DNA of 64,000 bases from Thermotogae bacterium (GTDB lineage Bacteria > Thermotogota > Thermotogae > Petrotogales > Petrotogaceae). The DNA is taken from the NCBI GenBank assembly GCA_024233675.1, contig JACKPH010000002.1, positions 124,001-188,000 of the forward strand. The letters run 5' to 3'. Position 1 is the stretch's first letter, and each line of letters opens with the position of its first letter. The notes beneath the pieces were generated by a model. The model ran no database searches. It was not told the origin of the DNA and worked only from the letters and a program-made list of their open reading frames with translations. Shown here piece by piece: positions 61,277 through 64,000 of this stretch. Position numbers and translations under genes: made by a program.

Positions 61277-61294
61277 TATTTATCGGCATTTTTT
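61262..61294 (+). terminator. Intrinsic terminator after the phosphatase gene
   Basis: CCGATAAATA pairs with TATTTATCGG, followed by CATTTTTTATTT. The stem overlaps the last codons. Confidence 0.85.
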
Positions 61295-61329
61295 ATTTAC
61301 CGGAAAAAAATCACGAAAATATATATATA

Positions 61330-61338
61330 TGTTATAAT
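61330..61338 (+). promoter_or_regulatory. Extended -10 promoter of the HAD gene
   Basis: TGTTATAAT (TG at 61330-61331, TATAAT at 61333-61338), 44 bases before the start codon. No clear -35 is present. Confidence 0.5.
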
Positions 61339-61382
61339 TAAAAAAATTAATCAAATTCGGTACAAATTCAGGAGGTATAAAA

Positions 61383-62081
61383 TTGAAAAAAATTAAATTT
61401 GTTTACTTCGATCTTGATCACACCTTATGGGATTTTGACAAAAACTCAAAAAATGCAATGAATATTATTTACAGGGAATTAATAGAAAAACATGATAAAA
61501 ACAATATAGGTTTTATAAATTTTTTCAACACATATGATGACTACAATCAGAAAATGTGGGATCTTTACAGAAAAAAAGAAATATCTAAAAGTGAGCTTAA
61601 GTACAAAAGATTCAAAGATGTTTTTGATATGCTTGAAATAGATCTTTCTGATGAAGAAATAAAAAACCTTGACGATATTTATCTGAAAAAATTATCTATG
61701 CAGAAAGAACTCCACGCAAATGTCACGGAAACACTTGATTATCTTTATAAAAAATACAGTCTCGGAATTCTGACTAATGGTTTCGTAGAAGTTCAGCACA
61801 AAAAAATGGAAAGTTCCGGAATAGAAAAATACTTTAAAATAGTAATTACATCAGAAGAATCAGGAACTCTTAAACCTGACAGAAAAATTTTTGATTATGC
61901 TGCCGAAAAATGCGGAATAGAAGCAAAAAATATTGTATATATAGGTGACGATCTTCAGAATGATATAATAGCAGCTAAAAATGCAGGATTTCAGGGTATA
62001 TATTTTAACTACCGTAATACAGCTTATGATAAAAATATAACAGCAATATCAAATATGTCGGAAATAAGAAAAATATTATGA
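61383..62081 (+). CDS. HAD-superfamily hydrolase (YjjG-like phosphatase)
   Basis: This 232-residue phosphatase has the four HAD motifs: YFDLDHTLWDFD (nucleophile Asp), GILTNGF (Thr), LKPDRKIF (Lys) and YIGDDLQNDIIAAKNAG (acidic pair). The FDLDHTLWDF opening is typical of YjjG/YfnB-type 5'-nucleotidases. The start is TTG 61383 behind AGGAGG, giving the usual opening of a short basic stretch and strand. Confidence 0.9.
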   Translation: MKKIKFVYFDLDHTLWDFDKNSKNAMNIIYRELIEKHDKNNIGFINFFNTYDDYNQKMWDLYRKKEISKSELKYKRFKDVFDMLEIDLSDEEIKNLDDIYLKKLSMQKELHANVTETLDYLYKKYSLGILTNGFVEVQHKKMESSGIEKYFKIVITSEESGTLKPDRKIFDYAAEKCGIEAKNIVYIGDDLQNDIIAAKNAGFQGIYFNYRNTAYDKNITAISNMSEIRKIL

Positions 62082-62167
62082 TTATCAGTTATTAATTACA
62101 ATTGCTTAAAAAATCAAAAACATTTATATTTACTATACATACAATTATTTTAAAAAATGAATTCTAT

Positions 62168-62211
62168 ATATTCTCTTATAATTTGATTTTTATAAGAGAA
62201 TATTTTATAAT
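62168..62211 (+). promoter_or_regulatory. hsp20 promoter with a long inverted repeat (putative heat-shock operator)
   Basis: ATATTCTCTTATAA (62168-62181) and TTATAAGAGAATAT (62190-62203) form a perfect 14-bp inverted repeat with an 8-base centre. The promoter lies across it: TTGATT at 62183-62188 in the centre, a 17-base spacer covering the right arm, and TATAAT at 62206-62211. A protein bound to the repeat would block the promoter. It is not the CIRCE sequence. The hairpin could also act as a terminator for the HAD gene, but it has only a short T run after it. Confidence 0.65.
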
Positions 62212-62260
62212 TTAAATGTAAACAATAAAAATCATTTTATATTATCAGGAGGTGTTGTTT

Positions 62261-62695
62261 ATGTCATTGATAAAAAAGACAGATGATATGTTCAGGAGCC
62301 CTTTTGATGTTATGCAAAAAGAGATAGACAGTTTATTTGATACTTTTCCGTTCAAAGATTCATTCCCTTCTTTGGGAAATATAGATTATTACGAAACAGA
62401 AAAAGATGTTGTTGTTGAATGTGAACTTCCGGGAATGGATAAAAAAGATATTAAAATAAATATAAACGACAACAGACTTAATATATATGCAGAAAGGTCT
62501 GATAAAAATGAGAAAAAAGGAAAAAATTACTTCAGAAAAGAAAGAATTTACGGAAAAACTGAAAGAACTGTCTTATTACCTGAATATGCCGACACAGATA
62601 ATGTGAAGGCTTCATTTGAAAACGGGGTTCTTGAACTGAAAGTTGCAAAAAAGGAAGACTATAAGAAAAATTCCAAACAGATAAGTATCGAATAA
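62261..62695 (+). CDS. Hsp20/alpha-crystallin small heat-shock protein
   Basis: This ATP-independent holdase chaperone has 144 residues. The alpha-crystallin domain runs from about 43 to 135: YYETEKDVVVECELPGMDKK, ININDNRLNIYAERS, FRKERIYGKTERTVLLP and VKASFENGVLELKVAK (A-x-x-x-N-G-V-L-E). The N-terminus has DVMQKEIDSLFDTFPF. GTG 62252 lies in the Shine-Dalgarno AGGAGGTG; ATG 62261 is the start. Confidence 0.95.
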   Translation: MSLIKKTDDMFRSPFDVMQKEIDSLFDTFPFKDSFPSLGNIDYYETEKDVVVECELPGMDKKDIKININDNRLNIYAERSDKNEKKGKNYFRKERIYGKTERTVLLPEYADTDNVKASFENGVLELKVAKKEDYKKNSKQISIE

Positions 62696-62728
62696 AACAA
62701 CAGCTGCCTCGGCAGCTGTTGTTTTATT
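62695..62728. terminator. Bidirectional terminator after hsp20
   Basis: AACAACAGCTGCC pairs with GGCAGCTGTTGTT, with T and A runs on the two sides. Confidence 0.9.
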
Positions 62729-63128
62729 CATTTTTAAATATAATATCAAATCTTTTATAATTCGCAGAATATTTTACTATTACCTTTTCACCGTTACTCT
62801 TACCGTAATATTTTATACTATACTTTCCTTTTTTAATAGGAACTTTAATTATTTCATTATTCTGAGATGCTTTAAAAAGATCAACAATTTCATTACCGTT
62901 TATATCTGTTATTCCGGCTGTTGCATTTTCAAACCCAACAATGTTAGTAAAAATAATATTTGTATCTTCATTAACCTCAAAATTCTGAATATAGTCAAGA
63001 CCTTCTGTATAAGTCATATTAACTTTATAAGAATCGAAAAAATTATATTTTCTCGGAAAATAATAAAAAGACGTAAAAGCTAAAACCGCTGATGTAATAA
63101 TCAGAAAAGCAATTCCTTTTTTATTCAT
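62724..63128 (-). CDS. Small membrane-anchored protein of an ABC-2 export operon
   Basis: This 134-residue protein has one N-terminal membrane helix (MNKKGIAFLIITSAVLAFTS) and an extracytoplasmic domain rich in beta strands (DTNIIFTNIVGFENATAG, IIKVPIKKGKYSIKYYG). I do not recognise the family. The start ATG 63128 follows GAGGAGG; a longer frame to 63206 overlaps the permease. It is 10 bases after the permease gene, so it probably belongs to that exporter, perhaps as a membrane-associated accessory. Confidence 0.65.
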   Translation of the reverse strand: MNKKGIAFLIITSAVLAFTSFYYFPRKYNFFDSYKVNMTYTEGLDYIQNFEVNEDTNIIFTNIVGFENATAGITDINGNEIVDLFKASQNNEIIKVPIKKGKYSIKYYGKSNGEKVIVKYSANYKRFDIIFKNE

Positions 63129-63138
63129 TTCAACCTCC

Positions 63139-63795
63139 TCAGTTCTTATATTCTGTTGATTTAAACATAATATTGTCGACAGCAAAGAAAATAATATTAA
63201 AAACAATTAAAGCTGAATAAATAACTGCTTTCATTTCATGAAAAACAAAGAAACTGTAAAGAGTATTAAAATTCAGAAGTAAAAAAGCTGCCAGAAGCAG
63301 ATTTGTTCCTACAACATAATACCATCCTATTTTTCTTCCTAAAAGTGAAAGAAATCCTGTATAAAAAACCGAAAAATAAAGCAGCAATAATATACCTGCA
63401 AAAAGTTCAGCTCTGTTAAAAGGCACTTTAACAAAAATAAGAACAATACTTATTATAAAAGTCATAATTACAGGAAAAATAACACTATAAATATTTATAA
63501 CCTTAAGTATACTTTTTCTCGAAACAGAAAACATAAGAAGAAGATCAACTATCTGCTTATAAATAATTATTACGGAAACAAAAGAAAACACAAAGAACAT
63601 TCCGGAAAAATTATATCCGGCATTTTCGGCAAAAAAGCGCCCGAAACTCTCACCGCCGGCAGATGCACCGCTTCCGAAATAATTTGTAAAAGAATTAATA
63701 AGAGAAATAGTCATAAAAACTATAAAAAATATAAAAAATGTCTCCTTAAGCATATTCAGAGTAACTTTAAAAGCTTTTGAAAACTCTTTATTCAT
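63139..63795 (-). CDS. ABC-2 type transporter permease
   Basis: This 219-residue membrane protein has about six hydrophobic segments (for example TFFIFFIVFMTISLINSF, FFVFSFVSVIIIYK, LNIVFNIIFFAV-like). It follows the ATP-binding gene, whose last 8 bases overlap its start (ATGAATAA). ATG 63795 follows GGGAGGGTGA. The cytoplasmic loop LLLMFSVSRKSILKV (SVSRK, polar and basic) matches the motif seen between helices 2 and 3 in ABC-2 permeases of the bacteriocin or antibiotic self-protection type. The substrate is unknown. Confidence 0.75.
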   Translation of the reverse strand: MNKEFSKAFKVTLNMLKETFFIFFIVFMTISLINSFTNYFGSGASAGGESFGRFFAENAGYNFSGMFFVFSFVSVIIIYKQIVDLLLMFSVSRKSILKVINIYSVIFPVIMTFIISIVLIFVKVPFNRAELFAGILLLLYFSVFYTGFLSLLGRKIGWYYVVGTNLLLAAFLLLNFNTLYSFFVFHEMKAVIYSALIVFNIIFFAVDNIMFKSTEYKN

Positions 63796-64000
63796 TCGTT
63801 TCACCCTCCCTGGTAAGATTAACAAGTATCTTTTCTATTCCCATTCTTGAAATTTCCACATTATTTTTATAAAGTTCCTCTTCTTTTATTTCATCAGAGT
63901 TTCCGCAGACAGCATAGCTCACAAAACCACCGATTTTTTCTTTTGAAAGAACTCTGAAACCCAAAGCAATTTTTTCAACATCATTTTCCTTACCGTTAAG
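63788..64000 (-). CDS. ABC transporter ATP-binding protein, C-terminus only
   Basis: The frame is open from base 64000 to the TAA at 63788 and encodes the last 70 residues. It ends ISRMGIEKILVNLTREGETNE, the usual C-terminus of ABC-2-associated ATPases (VSLEDIFLxLT-type). Walker and signature motifs lie outside the window. The 8-nt overlap with the permease indicates coupled translation of the pair. Confidence 0.65.
   Translation of the reverse strand, partial: LNGKENDVEKIALGFRVLSKEKIGGFVSYAVCGNSDEIKEEELYKNNVEISRMGIEKILVNLTREGETNE

Noticed and set aside
62168..62203. Hairpin before hsp20 taken as CIRCE (HrcA operator).
   Set aside because: The arms do not match TTAGCACTC/GAGTGCTAA; only the layout is similar.
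1..64000. Search for CRISPR arrays, insertion sequences, integrases, toxin-antitoxin pairs and prophage genes.
   Set aside because: No regularly spaced direct repeats, transposase-like proteins, att-like duplications or phage modules were found by reading.

Overview
The window is strongly A+T-rich and gene-dense, and it looks like the chromosome of an anaerobic bacterium of the phylum Thermotogota, probably one of the low-GC, moderate-temperature lineages (Petrotogales-type, such as Oceanotoga, Geotoga or Marinitoga). This is inferred, not computed. The evidence is the minus-strand block ffh-rpsP-khpA-rimM-trmD-SPOUT methyltransferase-rplS-lepB, an order I recall from Thermotoga maritima, together with a DHH-CBS-tRNA nucleotidyltransferase fusion, a ComFB-type protein and paired envelope proteins resembling Wzi. 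No prophage, insertion sequence, integrase or CRISPR array is visible. This is mostly core chromosome with small accessory patches.

Layout. 1-5 kb: a cut-off chemoreceptor, a D-lactate dehydrogenase/DUF3783 pair, and a fold-III PLP decarboxylase. 5-12 kb (minus): lipoate-ligase-like gene, rsmG, then the translation/secretion operon ffh to lepB, with tRNA-Ser(UGA) between on the plus strand. 12-14 kb: ComFB-like protein and an ArsB/NhaD-type permease. 14-30 kb (plus): AhpD-like protein, two Wzi-like envelope proteins, polA, rimO, pgsA, thpR, recA, recX, rny, the DHH-CBS-CCA fusion and a chemoreceptor. 30-35 kb: a beta-helix protein, a manganese riboswitch controlling mntP, an Old Yellow Enzyme homologue, a candidate small RNA, a damaged lipoprotein and a lysophospholipase-like hydrolase. 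35-42 kb (minus): a YrrT-like methyltransferase with addB and addA. 42-48 kb: a 1011-residue STAND/TPR/BTAD regulator followed by two paralogous lipoproteins, both damaged near the N-terminus. 48-51 kb (minus): ribD-ribE-ribBA-ribH behind an FMN riboswitch. 51-58.5 kb (minus): signalling genes (response regulator-GGDEF, hybrid histidine kinase, tandem Nudix protein, and a chemoreceptor). 58.6-64 kb: repair, phosphatase, HAD and Hsp20 genes, then the end of an ABC-2 export operon.

The most interesting locus is 56708-58538. The chemoreceptor and the two small ORFs upstream of it read as one 610-residue gene once a single base is restored in each of two A/T runs. The rebuilt N-terminus is an H-NOX haem domain. 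It has the haem ligand His102, Pro115 and the Tyr131-x-Ser133-x-Arg135 motif. It also keeps the distal-pocket residues Trp9, Asn74 and a Tyr at or next to 140 that are associated with oxygen binding in the Caldanaerobacter (Thermoanaerobacter) tengcongensis protein. It is therefore probably an oxygen-sensing chemoreceptor that is now broken, phase-variable, rescued by slippage, or misassembled. A second frame break, at 45439-45441, splits the first of the two lipoproteins.

Regulation visible in the DNA: an FMN riboswitch with terminator, a yybP-ykoY Mn2+ riboswitch with terminator, a 14-bp inverted repeat across the hsp20 promoter, several smaller inverted repeats over promoters, many intrinsic terminators, and a candidate sRNA of about 76 nt with two C-rich unpaired segments. 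Genes are often coupled by 8-nt overlaps. Many Shine-Dalgarno sequences contain an in-frame GTG, TTG or ATG that creates a false N-terminal extension; starts were moved accordingly.
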